From: Oceanicola granulosus HTCC2516
GTDB taxonomy: Bacteria; Pseudomonadota; Alphaproteobacteria; Rhodobacterales; Rhodobacteraceae
Assembly: GCF_000153305.1 (NCBI RefSeq)
Contig: NZ_CH724109.1
Location: 202,321-266,320 of the forward strand
Direction of reading: 5' to 3'
Length of the DNA stretch: 64,000 nucleotides
Every line of letters starts with the position of its first letter. Position 1 is the first letter of the stretch. The notes beneath the pieces are model-generated. The model saw only the letters and a list, made by a program, of their open reading frames with translations, was not told the DNA's origin and searched no databases. Shown piece by piece: positions 42,458-53,170 of the stretch. The position numbers and the translations under genes were made by a program.

Positions 42458-42604
42458 TCCTGAGCCTCCTCTGTTGGTCTCGGCCTTTTCGTCCGGAGGT
42501 TTGGCCTCCCGTTTCGAACGCGAGTTGCCGGGCCGCCGTGCGGCGCTCGCGGCAGCTTGCGCGCTCGGATCAATCGTTAGGCGCGTCCGGCGATTCACGC
42601 AACC

Positions 42605-42620
42605 TTAATCGATTGACTAA
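42605..42620. promoter_or_regulatory. LacI-type operator 1 (ABC transporter divergent promoter)
   Basis: TTAATCGATTGACTAA has a near-perfect palindrome around a central CG, as usual for LacI-family sites, and closely resembles the sequences at 49568 and 53112. It sits between the binding-protein operon (minus) and the ATPase-led operon (plus), so one site could control both. Confidence 0.65.
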
Positions 42621-42727
42621 GCGAAAATGACCGGATATTCCGCTGAAAGTGGCCCGGATCGACCGTTTCGCCGGGGCAGCAATCTGTGCGACCCGCCCGC
42701 GAGAGGCGGCGCGAGGGAGGGATGACG

Positions 42728-43842
<1,115 letters not shown>

Positions 43843-43843
<1 letters not shown>

Positions 43844-45105
43844 TGTCGACGGCGACACGAGACGCTGCGCCCCTCAACGGGGCCGAACTGGAATGCTTCT
43901 TCTGCGGCACGCGCCGCGCGCCCGACCTCCTGCCGCGCTGCGCCGCCTGCGGCGGCACGCTCTCGGTGGCGGGGCAGGGCTATGCGGCCCCCGGGGCCGA
44001 CACCGGCATCGCGCGCTACCGGGCGTCGCTGCCGCTCGACGGGGAGGTCGTGACGCTCGGCGAGGGCGGCACGCCGCTCCTGCGCCTCTCGCGGCTGTTC
44101 CCCGACAGGCCGGTCTGGGCCAAGCTCGAATTCACCAATCCCACCGGCTCGTTCAAGGACCGCGGCTCCGCCGTGGCGGTCTCGGCGGCGAAGGCGCTGG
44201 GCGCGGAGGGCATCGTCTGCGCCTCCACCGGCAACAACGCCGCCTCGGTGAGCGCCTACGCCGCGCGCGCCGGGCTGCCCTGCATCGTGACGCTCGGCAA
44301 GGGGACGCCGGTGGCCAAGGTGCTGCAGGCCAAGGCGCACGGCGCAATCACAGTGGAGGTCGCCGGCGACTTCAGCGACGCCTACCGCATGGCCGAGGAG
44401 ATCAACCGCGCCGACCCGGCCTGGGCCAACCTCACCTCCACGTACCTCAACCCATACACCACGGTCGCCCACTCCACGATCCTCTACGAGGTCGTCGAGG
44501 AAATCGGCGCGCCCGAGGCCGTCGTCGTGCCGGTCGGCGCGGGGCCGATGCTCGACGGGATCGTCACCGGCGCGCGGCGGATGCAGGCGGCGGGGCGGCT
44601 CGAGACGATCCCGCGCCCGATCGGCGTGCAGGGGGCGGGCTGCGCGCCCATCGCCCGCGCCTTCGCCGAAGGGGCCGAGGAGGTGGCCGCCTGGGGCGAG
44701 GTCTCCGGCATCCCCGGCTCGATCAACGACGCCCTCCGCGGCTACCCCGAGGACGGTACCCGCACGCTGCGGCTGATCCGCGAGACCGCCGGCGCCGCCG
44801 TCGCCGTCTCCGACGACGAGATCCGCGACGCCATGCGCGAGCTCGGCGCGCGCGAGGGCATCGCCGCCGAACCCGCCTCCGCCGCCACCCTCGCCGCCCT
44901 GCGCCGTGCGCCGCTCGGCGAGCTGTCCGGTCCGGTGGTGCTCGTCATCTCCGGCCACGCCCTGAAGGACGGCCCAGCGCAGCCCGCCGCGGCCGATCCC
45001 TCCATCGAGCTCGATACCGACACCGGGCCGCTCGAAGTCATCGAGCGCGCGCGGTCCCGGTTCAACGCCAACGAACAAGCAGTACAAGGTCCCCCCGATG
45101 CGTAA
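43843..45105 (+). CDS. threonine-synthase-like PLP-dependent enzyme
   Basis: The 420-residue protein has an N-terminal zinc-ribbon-like part (CFFCG near 18-22 and CAACG near 33-37), then a fold-type II PLP domain with the Schiff-base Lys in PTGSFKDRGS, STGNNAASVSAYAAR as the substrate/phosphate loop and VPVGAGPMLDGI. It resembles threonine synthase, threonine dehydratase and diaminopropionate ammonia-lyase. Standing inside a transport and catabolic operon and followed by RidA, it more likely eliminates a group from a hydroxy- or amino-substituted amino acid than makes threonine. The substrate is open. Confidence 0.82.
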
Positions 45106-45475
45106 AGCCATCATCGTCGAAGACGCGATCCCGCCGGTCGGCCACTTCTCCCACGCCGTCATCCTCAACGGCACCGTCTACGCCTCGGGGCAGGGGCCGC
45201 AGGACCCGGAGACCGGCGCCGTTCCGGACGACTTCGAGGCCCAGGTCCGCCAGACCCTGCGCAATCTCGAGACGGTGCTGAAGGGCGCGGGCAGCTCGCT
45301 GGCCGACGTGCTGAAGATGAACGTCTACCTCACCGACGCCACCCGCTTCGCCGACTTCAACCGGGTCTACGCCGAGTTCTTCCCCGAGGAGCCGCCGGCG
45401 CGCACGACCGTCTCCTGCCAGCTGATCGGGATCCTCGTGGAGATCGACTGCATCGCAGCCGTGCGGGAAGAATGA
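45098..45475 (+). CDS. ridA: RidA-family enamine/imine deaminase
   Basis: The 125-residue protein has the RidA core (YASGQGPQDPETG near 27-39, LKMNVYLTD, PARTTVSC) including the catalytic Arg in PART. RidA enzymes hydrolyse the reactive 2-aminoacrylate-type products released by PLP lyases, which fits the gene before it; the two overlap by 8 bp. It in turn overlaps the deacylase gene by 4 bp. Confidence 0.9.
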   Translation: MRKAIIVEDAIPPVGHFSHAVILNGTVYASGQGPQDPETGAVPDDFEAQVRQTLRNLETVLKGAGSSLADVLKMNVYLTDATRFADFNRVYAEFFPEEPPARTTVSCQLIGILVEIDCIAAVREE

Positions 45476-46911
45476 GCGCCTACGACACGCTGATCGAAGG
45501 CGGGACGGTCGTCGACGGCACCGGCTCGCCCGCGTTCCGCGCCGACGTGGCCATGCGCGACGACCGCATCGTCGCGGTGGGCGATCTCGCCGGGGCGGAG
45601 GCCGCGCGGCGCATCGACGCCACCGGCCTCACCGTCGCGCCGGGCTTCATCGACTGCCACACCCACGACGACGGCTACCTGTTGACCCAGCCCGACATGA
45701 GCGCCAAGGTAAGCCAGGGCGTCACCTCCGTCGTCATCGGCAATTGCGGCATCTCGCTCGCGCCGACCTTCGGCCGCCCGCCCGCGCCGCCGATGAACCT
45801 GCTCGGCGAGGCCGACCTGTTCCGCTTCCGCACCTTCGGCGGCTACCTCGACGAGCTGGAGAAGGCGCCCGCCTCCGTCAACGCGCTGCCGCTGGTGGGG
45901 CTGACCACGCTGCGGCGCTCGGTGATCGAGGATCTCGACAAGGCCGCCACCCCGCGCGAGATCGACGAGATGCGCGAGCTGTTCGCCGAGGCCATCGAGT
46001 CCGGCGCGCTCGGCTTCTCCACGGGGCTGTTCTATCCCAACGCCGCCGCCGCGACGCCGCAGGAGGTCGTCGGCGTCGCCGCGCCGGCGCAGGGGCTCGA
46101 TCTCGTCTACGCGACGCACCTGCGCAACGAGGGTGACTGGATCGCCGCGGCGCTCGACGAGGCGTTCGATATCGGCCGCCGGCTCGAGGCGCGAGTGCTG
46201 CTATCGCACCACAAGCTGATCGGCGTGCAGAACCACGGCCGCTCCCGCGAGACCCTGTCGATGGTCCACGCGCGGCGCATGCAGCAGAAGATCGGTCTCG
46301 ACCTCTATCCCTACACCGCCGGCTCGTCGGTGCTGGACCTCAAGACCGTCGCCGACACCGAGCGCGTCGTCGTCAGCTGGTCGGAGCCGCACCCGGAGTT
46401 CGCCGGCCGCGATCTCGAGGAGATCGCCGCCGAGCTCGGCCTGTCGCTGCCGGACACGATCGACAAGCTGTCGCCCGCAGGGGGCATCTTCTTCATGATG
46501 GACGAGGACGACGTGCGCCGCATCCTCGCCTACGAGGGCACGATGATCGGCTCCGACGGCCTGCCCAACGACCGGCATCCCCACCCGCGCCTGTGGGGCA
46601 CCTTCTCGCGGGTTCTGGGCCGCTACAGCCGGGAGCTGGGCCTGCTCGACCTGCCCGAGGCGGTGCACCGCATGACGGGGATGACGGCAAGGTTCTTCAA
46701 GCTCGCCGACCGGGGCGTCGTCGCGCCGGGCTACAAGGCCGACCTGACGCTGTTCGACGCCGAGCAGGTGCGCGACGTGGCCGACTGGGACGCGCCGACC
46801 GAGCCGTCCGCCGGGATCGACCGGGTGCTGGTGAACGGCGTCGAGGTCTGGTCCGACGGCGCGCATACCCGCGCGCGCCCGGGGCAGGTGCTGCGCCGCC
46901 AGACCGCCTGA
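45472..46911 (+). CDS. N-acyl-D-amino-acid deacylase family amidohydrolase
   Basis: The 479-residue protein has the amidohydrolase metal motif GFIDCHTHDD near residues 57-66 and the D-aminoacylase hallmark VVIGNCGISLAP near 84-95. Further ligands lie in VYATHLRNEG, VLLSHHK and IGSDGLP. Members remove acyl groups from D-amino acids or open cyclic amides. ATGA coupling to ridA shows it belongs to the ATPase-PLP enzyme-RidA operon. It converges with the M20 gene, with 4 bp between stops. Confidence 0.87.
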   Translation: MSAYDTLIEGGTVVDGTGSPAFRADVAMRDDRIVAVGDLAGAEAARRIDATGLTVAPGFIDCHTHDDGYLLTQPDMSAKVSQGVTSVVIGNCGISLAPTFGRPPAPPMNLLGEADLFRFRTFGGYLDELEKAPASVNALPLVGLTTLRRSVIEDLDKAATPREIDEMRELFAEAIESGALGFSTGLFYPNAAAATPQEVVGVAAPAQGLDLVYATHLRNEGDWIAAALDEAFDIGRRLEARVLLSHHKLIGVQNHGRSRETLSMVHARRMQQKIGLDLYPYTAGSSVLDLKTVADTERVVVSWSEPHPEFAGRDLEEIAAELGLSLPDTIDKLSPAGGIFFMMDEDDVRRILAYEGTMIGSDGLPNDRHPHPRLWGTFSRVLGRYSRELGLLDLPEAVHRMTGMTARFFKLADRGVVAPGYKADLTLFDAEQVRDVADWDAPTEPSAGIDRVLVNGVEVWSDGAHTRARPGQVLRRQTA

Positions 46912-46915
46912 GCGC

Positions 46916-48082
46916 TCAGGCCAGTTGCCGCGCCAGATCGGTGAGGATGGCGATGCCGTCCTCGATCTGGTCGAGGTCGACGTACTCGTCCTGCGCATGG
47001 GCCTGGGCGATGTCGCCCGGGCCGAAGATCACCGTCGGCGTGCCCGCCCGGGTCATCTTGCTCGCGTCCGATCCGAAGGCGACGCCGATGGGCGTGGCCT
47101 CGCGGCCCCGCGCCGCGAGTGTCGCGCCGAGGCCGGTGACGATGCGCGCATCGCCCGGCACCTCCATCGAGACCGAGTCGATGAACGGCGCGTGCATCGT
47201 GACGCGGGCGCCCTCCGGCAGCCCCTCCTGCCAATCCGCGACGACGGCGGCGATCTCGGACCAGGCTTCGGGGCCGGTCTGGTCGGGCAGGGTGCGGAAG
47301 TCGAATGTCAGCCGCGCGTGGCCCGGCACCGTGTTGGCGCCCTCGCCGGCTTCCATTCGCGTGCAGGTGAGGCTGCGCGTGCCCAGCAGCGGGTGCGCGC
47401 GCTGGTGCGCCGCCATGTGCGCGTCGAGCCGGTCGAGCAGGCCCCGCGCCAACCGCAGCGCGTCGAGCCCCCGCTCGGGCGCGGAGGAATGCGCCGGCCG
47501 CCCGGCGATGTCGACATGCCAGCGCACGCAGCCCTTGCAGGCCGACACTATCCGCAGCCCCGTCGGCTCGCCGGCGATGCCGAGATCGTAGGGCGCGGCG
47601 TGGGCGATGTGATGCAGGATGCCGGTGAAGGTCAGCTCCTCGTCGACGGCGGCGACGAGCGTGAGGTCGATCCCGGGCGGCCCCGCCGCGAGATCGGCGG
47701 CGGCGAGCATGAACATCGCCAGGCTCGCCTTGTCGTCCACCGCGCCGCGCCCGTGAAGCCGCCCGCCCTCGACGCGCGGCGTGAAGGGGTCGTCCATCCC
47801 CGTCACCTGCACGGTATCGAGATGCGCCTCCCAGACCATGCGGGGCGCGCCGGGCGCGCACGGCAGGTGCGCCACCACGTTGGGACGGCCCGGCGCGACC
47901 TCCTCGCGCCTCACCGTCAGCCCGGCCCGCTCCAGCCAGTCGGCCACGAAGGCGGCGCAGGCGGCCTCGCCGAACGCGTCGCCCGCCTCGTCGGGCTGGC
48001 GGAAGGCCGGGTTGATCGACGGGATCGCCACGAGCGCCGATAGCAGCTCCACGATCCGGTCCGGGGCGTCGCGCTCGACCAT
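46916..48082 (-). CDS. M20-family deacylase (ArgE/DapE-like)
   Basis: The 388-residue protein has the M20 ligands in order: EAHLDTVQ, GRGAVDDKAS, the Glu pair in AVDEELTFTG, GEPTG, and a final His in QAHAQDEYV. HSSAPERG is the dimerisation-domain signature. It should cleave an N-acyl or peptide bond with two zinc ions in the cytoplasm. It follows the aldehyde dehydrogenase gene by 1 bp on the same strand. Acetylornithine deacetylase is the nearest well-known relative, but context suggests catabolic use. Confidence 0.87.
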   Translation of the reverse strand: MVERDAPDRIVELLSALVAIPSINPAFRQPDEAGDAFGEAACAAFVADWLERAGLTVRREEVAPGRPNVVAHLPCAPGAPRMVWEAHLDTVQVTGMDDPFTPRVEGGRLHGRGAVDDKASLAMFMLAAADLAAGPPGIDLTLVAAVDEELTFTGILHHIAHAAPYDLGIAGEPTGLRIVSACKGCVRWHVDIAGRPAHSSAPERGLDALRLARGLLDRLDAHMAAHQRAHPLLGTRSLTCTRMEAGEGANTVPGHARLTFDFRTLPDQTGPEAWSEIAAVVADWQEGLPEGARVTMHAPFIDSVSMEVPGDARIVTGLGATLAARGREATPIGVAFGSDASKMTRAGTPTVIFGPGDIAQAHAQDEYVDLDQIEDGIAILTDLARQLA

Positions 48083-48083
48083 C

Positions 48084-49532
48084 TTAGGCCTGCAGGACGA
48101 TGGTCTTGATGACCGTCATCGCCTCGAGCGTGTGCCGCCCGCCGATCCGCCCGGTGCCGCTCTTGCGGCCGGCGCCGCCGCCGAAGGGCAGGTGCAGCTC
48201 CCAGTAGCTCGGCGCCTCGTTGACGTTGACGATGCCGCTGCGCAGGCTCTTGCCGAAGCGCAGCGCCCGGCCGAGATCGCGGGTGAAGACGGAGCTGGTC
48301 AGGCCGTAATCATTGTCGAGCGCCAGTGCGAGGGCCTCGTCGTCGCTGTCGAAGGCGAGGATCGGGACGACCGGGCCGAAGGTCTCTTCCCGGTTGATCC
48401 GCATGTCGGCCGTGACGCCGGTAAGCACGGTCGGCTCGTAGAACAGCTCGGAGCCGAGGTCGTCGCGGCTGCGTCCGCCGGCCAGCAGCGTCGCGCCGTG
48501 GTTCAGCGCGTCCTCGACGTGCTCGCGCGTCTTCTGCGCCACCTGGGCGTTGTTGAGCGGGCCCATCTGGGTCTCGCGGGCGGCCGGGTCGCCGAGCACC
48601 TTCGCCTTCGCGATCCGCGCGACCTTGTCGGCGAACGCGTCGACCACGTCGCGGTGGACCAGCACCCGCTCCGTCGCCGAGCAGACCTGCCCGGCGTTGA
48701 GGAACGCGGCGGCGGCCGCCGCCTCGGCGGCGCGGTCGAGGTCCGCGTCGTCGAAGACGATGACGGGCCCGTTGCCGCCCAGCTCCAGCAGCATCTGCTT
48801 GCCCGCGCCGCGCTCGGCGATGCGCTGTCCGGTCGCGGTGCTGCCGGTGAAGCCGATGCCGTCGGTGCCGGGGTGGGAGACGATCTCGTCGCCCACCACC
48901 GGCCCCTCGCCGATCACCAGGTTGACCACGCCCGCCGGCAGCCCCGCCGCCTCGATCGCCTCGGCCAGCTCGATGGCGCAGAAGGCGGTGGTGGGGGCCG
49001 GGGTCCAGACGACGGCGCAGCCGCTGGCGATCGCGGGGCCGAGATACTCGACGGGGATGTTGATCGGGAAGTTCCACGGCGTGACCACGGCGAAGACGCC
49101 GCGCGGCTGGCGGATCGTCAGCGCGAGCTTGCCGCCGTCCTCGGTCGGGATCGTCTCGCCGCCGAGCTGGCGCACCTCCTCGGCCGCGAGCCGGAACCCG
49201 GCCACCGCGGCGCCGACCTCGCCCTCGGCCTCGGCGCGCGGCTTGCCCTGTTCGAGCACCAGCATGTCGGCCACCCGCTCGCGCCGCGCCTCGAGCTCCG
49301 CCGCGATCCTGAGGCAGGCGTCCGCCCGCTCCCAGACCGACACCTCGGCCCACCCCGCCTGCGCGTCGCGGGCCGCCGCGACGGCGCGCTGCGCGTCCTC
49401 GCGACTGCTGCGGGGCAGGGTGCCGATCGGCTGGCCGCTGGCCGGCGACCGGGCCGGCATCGTGTCTCCGGCGCCGCTCCAGGCTCCGCCGATCCAGTTG
49501 CGGCCGGTTCTCTCACCTGCGCTTGCATCCAT
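48084..49532 (-). CDS. NAD(P)-dependent aldehyde dehydrogenase
   Basis: The 482-residue enzyme has the PWNFP cofactor motif, GFTGSTATGQ, the general-base Glu in LLELGGNGP and the catalytic Cys in NAGQVCSATER. At the place where most members have Lys (VVxKP) it has VVWTPAPTT, so cofactor contacts at the ribose may differ. AGGAG stands 9 bp before the ATG. It leads the unit with the M20 gene and faces the LacI gene across the operator at 49568. Confidence 0.88.
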   Translation of the reverse strand: MDASAGERTGRNWIGGAWSGAGDTMPARSPASGQPIGTLPRSSREDAQRAVAAARDAQAGWAEVSVWERADACLRIAAELEARRERVADMLVLEQGKPRAEAEGEVGAAVAGFRLAAEEVRQLGGETIPTEDGGKLALTIRQPRGVFAVVTPWNFPINIPVEYLGPAIASGCAVVWTPAPTTAFCAIELAEAIEAAGLPAGVVNLVIGEGPVVGDEIVSHPGTDGIGFTGSTATGQRIAERGAGKQMLLELGGNGPVIVFDDADLDRAAEAAAAAAFLNAGQVCSATERVLVHRDVVDAFADKVARIAKAKVLGDPAARETQMGPLNNAQVAQKTREHVEDALNHGATLLAGGRSRDDLGSELFYEPTVLTGVTADMRINREETFGPVVPILAFDSDDEALALALDNDYGLTSSVFTRDLGRALRFGKSLRSGIVNVNEAPSYWELHLPFGGGAGRKSGTGRIGGRHTLEAMTVIKTIVLQA

Positions 49533-49567
49533 GGCTCATTCTCCTGCTGGCCGTGCTTTCGGCATGG

Positions 49568-49583
49568 TCAAACGATTTACTAA
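49568..49583. promoter_or_regulatory. LacI-type operator 2 (aldehyde dehydrogenase/lacI divergent promoter)
   Basis: TCAAACGATTTACTAA matches operator 1 at 13 of 16 positions, and the next three bases (GCG) are also shared. It lies 36 bp before the aldehyde dehydrogenase start and about 80 bp before the LacI-family gene, which suggests autoregulation. Confidence 0.6.
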
Positions 49584-49662
49584 GCGGCAAACTACGCTGA
49601 TTGGAATGGCAGTGACAAGCGGGTCCGTGCAAAGGACAGCCGTGCGAGAGGAGTTGGACGCG

Positions 49663-50682
49663 ATGCGAAAGATCACCATGGCCGACCTGGCCCGGCTGGC
49701 CGGGGTGTCTCCCGCCGCGGTGTCGCTCGCGCTGCGGGGCAGCAGCAAGATCTCCGAGGCGACCCGCGAGCGGATCCGGGCGCTCGCCGTCGAGCACGGC
49801 TACGTCTACGACCGCCAGGCCGCCTACCTGCGCACCCGCGTCTCGAGCACCATCGCCATGTGCCTGCACACGATCACCAACCCGACCTTCTCGGCGATCC
49901 TGACCAGCGCCGAGCGGGTGTTCTGGGAGGAGGGCTGGACGGTGATGTTCGGCGACTCGGAGGACGACCTCGCCAAGCAGCGCGCCTTCATCGCGCGCTC
50001 CATCGAGAGCAACATCGCCGGCCTCGTCGTAAGCCCCGCCGCGGGGACGCGGTCGGCGGACCTCGAGGAGTTCCGCGGCCACGTGCCGATGGTGCTCGCC
50101 TCGCGCGAGGTGGAGGCGACGGAGCTCGACCTCGTGCGTATCGACTACGTGAAGGGGATCGAGCTCGCGGTGGCGCACCTGGCCGAGCTCGGCCACCGGC
50201 GCATCGCCTGGATCGGGCGCGGGGCGGAGACCGGCGCGCGGCCTCCGGGCTTCGCCAGCTTCGTCGCGGCGCTCGAGGCGCGCGGGCTGGCGTTCGAGCC
50301 GCGCCACGGCCATTTCTGCGACCCCGACCGCAGGAGCGGCTACGACGGGATGACGCGGCTGCTCGAGACCGCGCCGGAAATCACCGCCGTGCTCTGCTTC
50401 AGCGACATGATCGCCATCGGCGCGCTGCGCGCCCTGCACGAGGCCGGGCGCGCGCCGGGGCGCGATGTCTCGGTCGTCGGCTTCGACGACCTCGATGAGG
50501 CGCAGTACGCGACGCCGCCGCTGACCACCGTGCGCATCGATCTCCCCGAACTCGGCCGCGCCGCCGCGCGCACCCTCCTCGACCGCATGGCCGACCCCGC
50601 CGCGCCGCAGCGCCTCGTCAAGATCGATGCCGTGCTCGTCCCCCGCGGGACGACGGCGCCGCCGCGGGAGGGAGGTGGGTGA
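49663..50682 (+). CDS. LacI-family transcriptional regulator
   Basis: The 339-residue protein starts with a LacI helix-turn-helix and hinge (MADLARLAGVSPAAVSLALRG) and continues with a periplasmic-binding-like effector domain (about 60-330; RIAWIGRG, VLCFSDMIAIGAL, VVGFDDLDEAQYATPPLTT). ATG 49663 has GAGGAG about 9 bp upstream; GTG 49642 would add seven residues. Three matching operator-like sites lie in the window, so it is the probable local repressor of the ABC importer, the aldehyde dehydrogenase-M20 unit and the kinase-SIS unit. The effector is probably a sugar-like pathway compound. Confidence 0.9.
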   Translation: MRKITMADLARLAGVSPAAVSLALRGSSKISEATRERIRALAVEHGYVYDRQAAYLRTRVSSTIAMCLHTITNPTFSAILTSAERVFWEEGWTVMFGDSEDDLAKQRAFIARSIESNIAGLVVSPAAGTRSADLEEFRGHVPMVLASREVEATELDLVRIDYVKGIELAVAHLAELGHRRIAWIGRGAETGARPPGFASFVAALEARGLAFEPRHGHFCDPDRRSGYDGMTRLLETAPEITAVLCFSDMIAIGALRALHEAGRAPGRDVSVVGFDDLDEAQYATPPLTTVRIDLPELGRAAARTLLDRMADPAAPQRLVKIDAVLVPRGTTAPPREGGG

Positions 50683-50723
50683 ACGCGCGCCCTGCGGGCA
50701 GGCCAAGGCTGCCGCCGCGTCTT

Positions 50724-50849
50724 GGTGGGCGCGCATCCATCGCGCATCCCGGGCGTCACGGGTGCGGTCGCGGTCGCCGGCGGCGGCAGGGTAGGGTGCG
50801 CAGTCATTGCGCACCCCCGGGACGTCACAGGTGAGGGTTCCGGTCGCGG
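50724..50849. repeat. imperfect tandem repeat around the end of the SIS gene
   Basis: Two copies of about 50-60 bp (50724-50773 and 50790-50849) share runs such as CGGG-CGTCAC, GCGCA and GGTCGCGG. The second copy includes the last codons and stop of the SIS gene. The first lies in the non-coding gap, so part of the gene end seems duplicated. Each copy contains a hairpin. Confidence 0.5.
50794..50816. terminator. hairpin between convergent lacI and SIS genes
   Basis: GGGTGCGCA and TGCGCACCC form a perfect 9-bp stem with a 5-nt loop, 8 bp from the SIS stop and 111 bp from the lacI stop. No T-run is present; a weaker related hairpin lies at about 50727-50750. Confidence 0.45.
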
Positions 50850-51559
50850 TAGCGGGCGACGATCCGGGCGTTGATCTCGGAGGCGCCGTCCATGTTGGCG
50901 CTGCGGTAGATCGGCGCCTCGCCCCCTTGCGCCACCAGCCGTTCGGCGACCTCGGCGAACACCGCGTTGAGGAGCGCGGCGCTGACGACCGTCGAGACCG
51001 GCCCGACGCGCATCTCCGAGCCCTCCAGCGACAGCGCCGCGTCGCCGGGGGGGCCGCCGTTGTCGAGCACCACGTCGGCGAGGTCGGCGAGGCGGTCCCG
51101 CCCCCGCGCCGCCGCGGTCGAGTAAGCCAGCGACGTCACCGCGACGACCTTTGCGCCCCGCGCCCGGGCCTCGCGCGCGGCCTCGAGGGGCGCGGCGTTG
51201 ACGCCGGAATTTGAGATGACGATCAGCATGTCCCGCGGCCCGACGCCGTAGCGGTCGAGGATCGGCGCGACGATCCCCGGCAGGCGTTCGTAGACGGTCC
51301 CGGCGACCGCACCGTCCTGCACCGTGGTCGGGCCCGACAGGATCGGCACCGTGATCGCCAGGCCGCCGGCGCGGTAGTGGCACTCCTCGGCGAGCACGTG
51401 GCTGTGGCCGGTGCCGAAGAGGAACACCCGCCCGTCGGCGGCGACGACGTCGAGCACCGCGCGCACCGTGGCGTCGATGGCCTCGGCGGCGGCGTCCTGC
51501 AGCGCGCTCAGGCGGGCGATGAGGTCGGTGAAGTAGCGGTCGCGGGCGGGGTCGGTCAC
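50825..51559 (-). CDS. SIS-domain protein (UPF0309 type)
   Basis: The 244-residue protein has a single SIS domain with [19 protein letters not shown] (about 48-66) and [17 protein letters not shown] folds bind phosphosugars and work as isomerases, deglycases or regulators. GTG 51559 is chosen because AGGAG lies 10 bp upstream; the longer frame to 51634 overlaps the kinase gene. It follows the FGGY kinase by 16 bp, so it probably acts on the kinase product. Confidence 0.83.
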   Translation of the reverse strand: MTDPARDRYFTDLIARLSALQDAAAEAIDATVRAVLDVVAADGRVFLFGTGHSHVLAEECHYRAGGLAITVPILSGPTTVQDGAVAGTVYERLPGIVAPILDRYGVGPRDMLIVISNSGVNAAPLEAAREARARGAKVVAVTSLAYSTAAARGRDRLADLADVVLDNGGPPGDAALSLEGSEMRVGPVSTVVSAALLNAVFAEVAERLVAQGGEAPIYRSANMDGASEINARIVARYRDRNPHL

Positions 51560-51575
51560 GGGCAAGGTCTCCTGG

Positions 51576-53084
51576 TCAGTCGGGGGTACGGCGCGCGCGG
51601 GTGTCGCGGTGGGCACGGTAGCGTCGCAGCGCATCGGCGTAGGCGGCGTGGCGGGCGGGATCGGGGAGGACGCGCAGCTTGCCGCGCGGCGCCATCTCGA
51701 AGAGCGGATCGGCCGCTCCCCTGGGCGCGGTCGCGGCGGCGGCGAGCATGGCGGCGCCGCGCGCGCCGAATTCCTCGCCCTCGAGGATCGTCACCGGCCG
51801 GTCGAGGATGTCGGCGATCATCTGAACCCAGACCCGACTGCGCGCCCCGCCGCCGATGATCCGCAGCTCGCCCGGCCCCGGCGCCAGCGCCTCGACGAGA
51901 TCGGCGATCGCGAAGCCGACGCCTTCGTAGACGGCGCGCAGCATCTGCGCCCGCCCACGGCCCGGCGAGAGGCCGGCGAACTCGGCGCGGGCGGTCGGGT
52001 CGATGACGGGCGCGATGATGCCGCTCTCGCTGAGGTAGGGCAGGAAGGTCACGCCCCCCGCGCCGGGCGGCACCTCGGAGATCGTGCGCTCGGCCCGCTC
52101 GTAGCGGCCGGCGTCCTGCCCCCAGTCCGGGCAGAGCGTGTCGAGCGCCCAGTCGAGCGCCAGCGTTCCCGCCACGTTCACCATCGCCCGGAACCAGCGC
52201 TGCCGGGGCAGGGGGAAGAGCAGGCCGAGATCGGGCGGATCGAAGACCGGCCGGTCGTGGGTCACGCCGAGCATGCAGGTCGTGCCGAGCACCAGCGTCA
52301 GGCTGCCGGGCGCCAGCGCCCCGGCCCCCACGACATTGGCCGGCACGTCTCCCGCGCCGACGGCCACCGGCGTGCCTTCCCCAAGGCCGCACCGTCCGGC
52401 GGCCTCGGCCGTCACCCGCCCGGCCAGGGCATCGGAGGGCCGGACTGCCGGCAGCAACCCGGCGCGGTGCGCCAGGCGGAAATGGTCGAGCATCGCCGCG
52501 CTGAAGCCGCGCGCGCGCGTATCTCCGGGCGCGACGCTCGCCTCGGTCTCGTCGGCCGCCATCTCGCCCGTCAGCCAGAACCGCAGCATGTCCTTGTAGC
52601 CGAGCACCGCGGCCGCCCGGTCGAGGAGCTCCGGCTCGTGCGCGTCGAACCACGCCAGCAGCGGCAGCGTGCAGCCCGACTGCAGCGCCGAGCCCGAGCT
52701 GGCGAAGATCGTCGACAGGAAGGCAGGGTCTTCGGCGATCCGCGCGTCGATCGACGGCTGGGCCCGGCAATCCTCCCAGTTGATTCCCCGCGCGACGGGT
52801 GCGCCGGCCCCGTCCACGAGCCAGGCGCCCACCATCGCGCCGGTGATGCCGATGCCGCCGAGCTCCGCCCCCCGCACCGGCGCGGCCTCGAGCAACTCGC
52901 GCAGCACCCGCTCGAAGATCTCCCGCGCCGCCTGCGGGTCCATCTCGACCCGCCCGCTTTCGCCGCGGACGATGGCCGAGCGGCAGTCGGCGCGGGCGAT
53001 CAGGCTGCCGCGCGCGTTGAACATGGCGGCCTTGGTCACCGAGGATCCTGCGTCGATGCCGAGGTAGAGGAGCTCGCGTGTCAT
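51576..53084 (-). CDS. FGGY-family carbohydrate kinase
   Basis: The 502-residue protein has the phosphate-binding start [16 protein letters not shown], the catalytic-Asp region [14 protein letters not shown] and a C-terminal adenosine motif [12 protein letters not shown]. Relatives include xylulo-, ribulo- and erythritol kinases. The substrate cannot be told from sequence. Operator 3 lies 28 bp before the ATG, linking it to the LacI regulator. With the SIS gene it forms a two-gene unit. Confidence 0.88.
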   Translation of the reverse strand: MTRELLYLGIDAGSSVTKAAMFNARGSLIARADCRSAIVRGESGRVEMDPQAAREIFERVLRELLEAAPVRGAELGGIGITGAMVGAWLVDGAGAPVARGINWEDCRAQPSIDARIAEDPAFLSTIFASSGSALQSGCTLPLLAWFDAHEPELLDRAAAVLGYKDMLRFWLTGEMAADETEASVAPGDTRARGFSAAMLDHFRLAHRAGLLPAVRPSDALAGRVTAEAAGRCGLGEGTPVAVGAGDVPANVVGAGALAPGSLTLVLGTTCMLGVTHDRPVFDPPDLGLLFPLPRQRWFRAMVNVAGTLALDWALDTLCPDWGQDAGRYERAERTISEVPPGAGGVTFLPYLSESGIIAPVIDPTARAEFAGLSPGRGRAQMLRAVYEGVGFAIADLVEALAPGPGELRIIGGGARSRVWVQMIADILDRPVTILEGEEFGARGAAMLAAAATAPRGAADPLFEMAPRGKLRVLPDPARHAAYADALRRYRAHRDTRARRTPD

Positions 53085-53111
53085 GGCCTTCGTCGACGCT
53101 GGTGAGGTACG

Positions 53112-53127
53112 TTAATCGGTTAACAAA
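53112..53127. promoter_or_regulatory. LacI-type operator 3 (kinase-SIS promoter)
   Basis: TTAATCGGTTAACAAA contains a near-perfect palindrome (TTAATCGGTTAA) and matches operator 1 at 13 of 16 positions. It lies 28 bp before the FGGY kinase start, where a repressor would block transcription. Confidence 0.65.
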
Positions 53128-53170
53128 GTTGCCGGGGCTGTGAAAGCTCTCTCGACCGGGCGCGGCGGCC

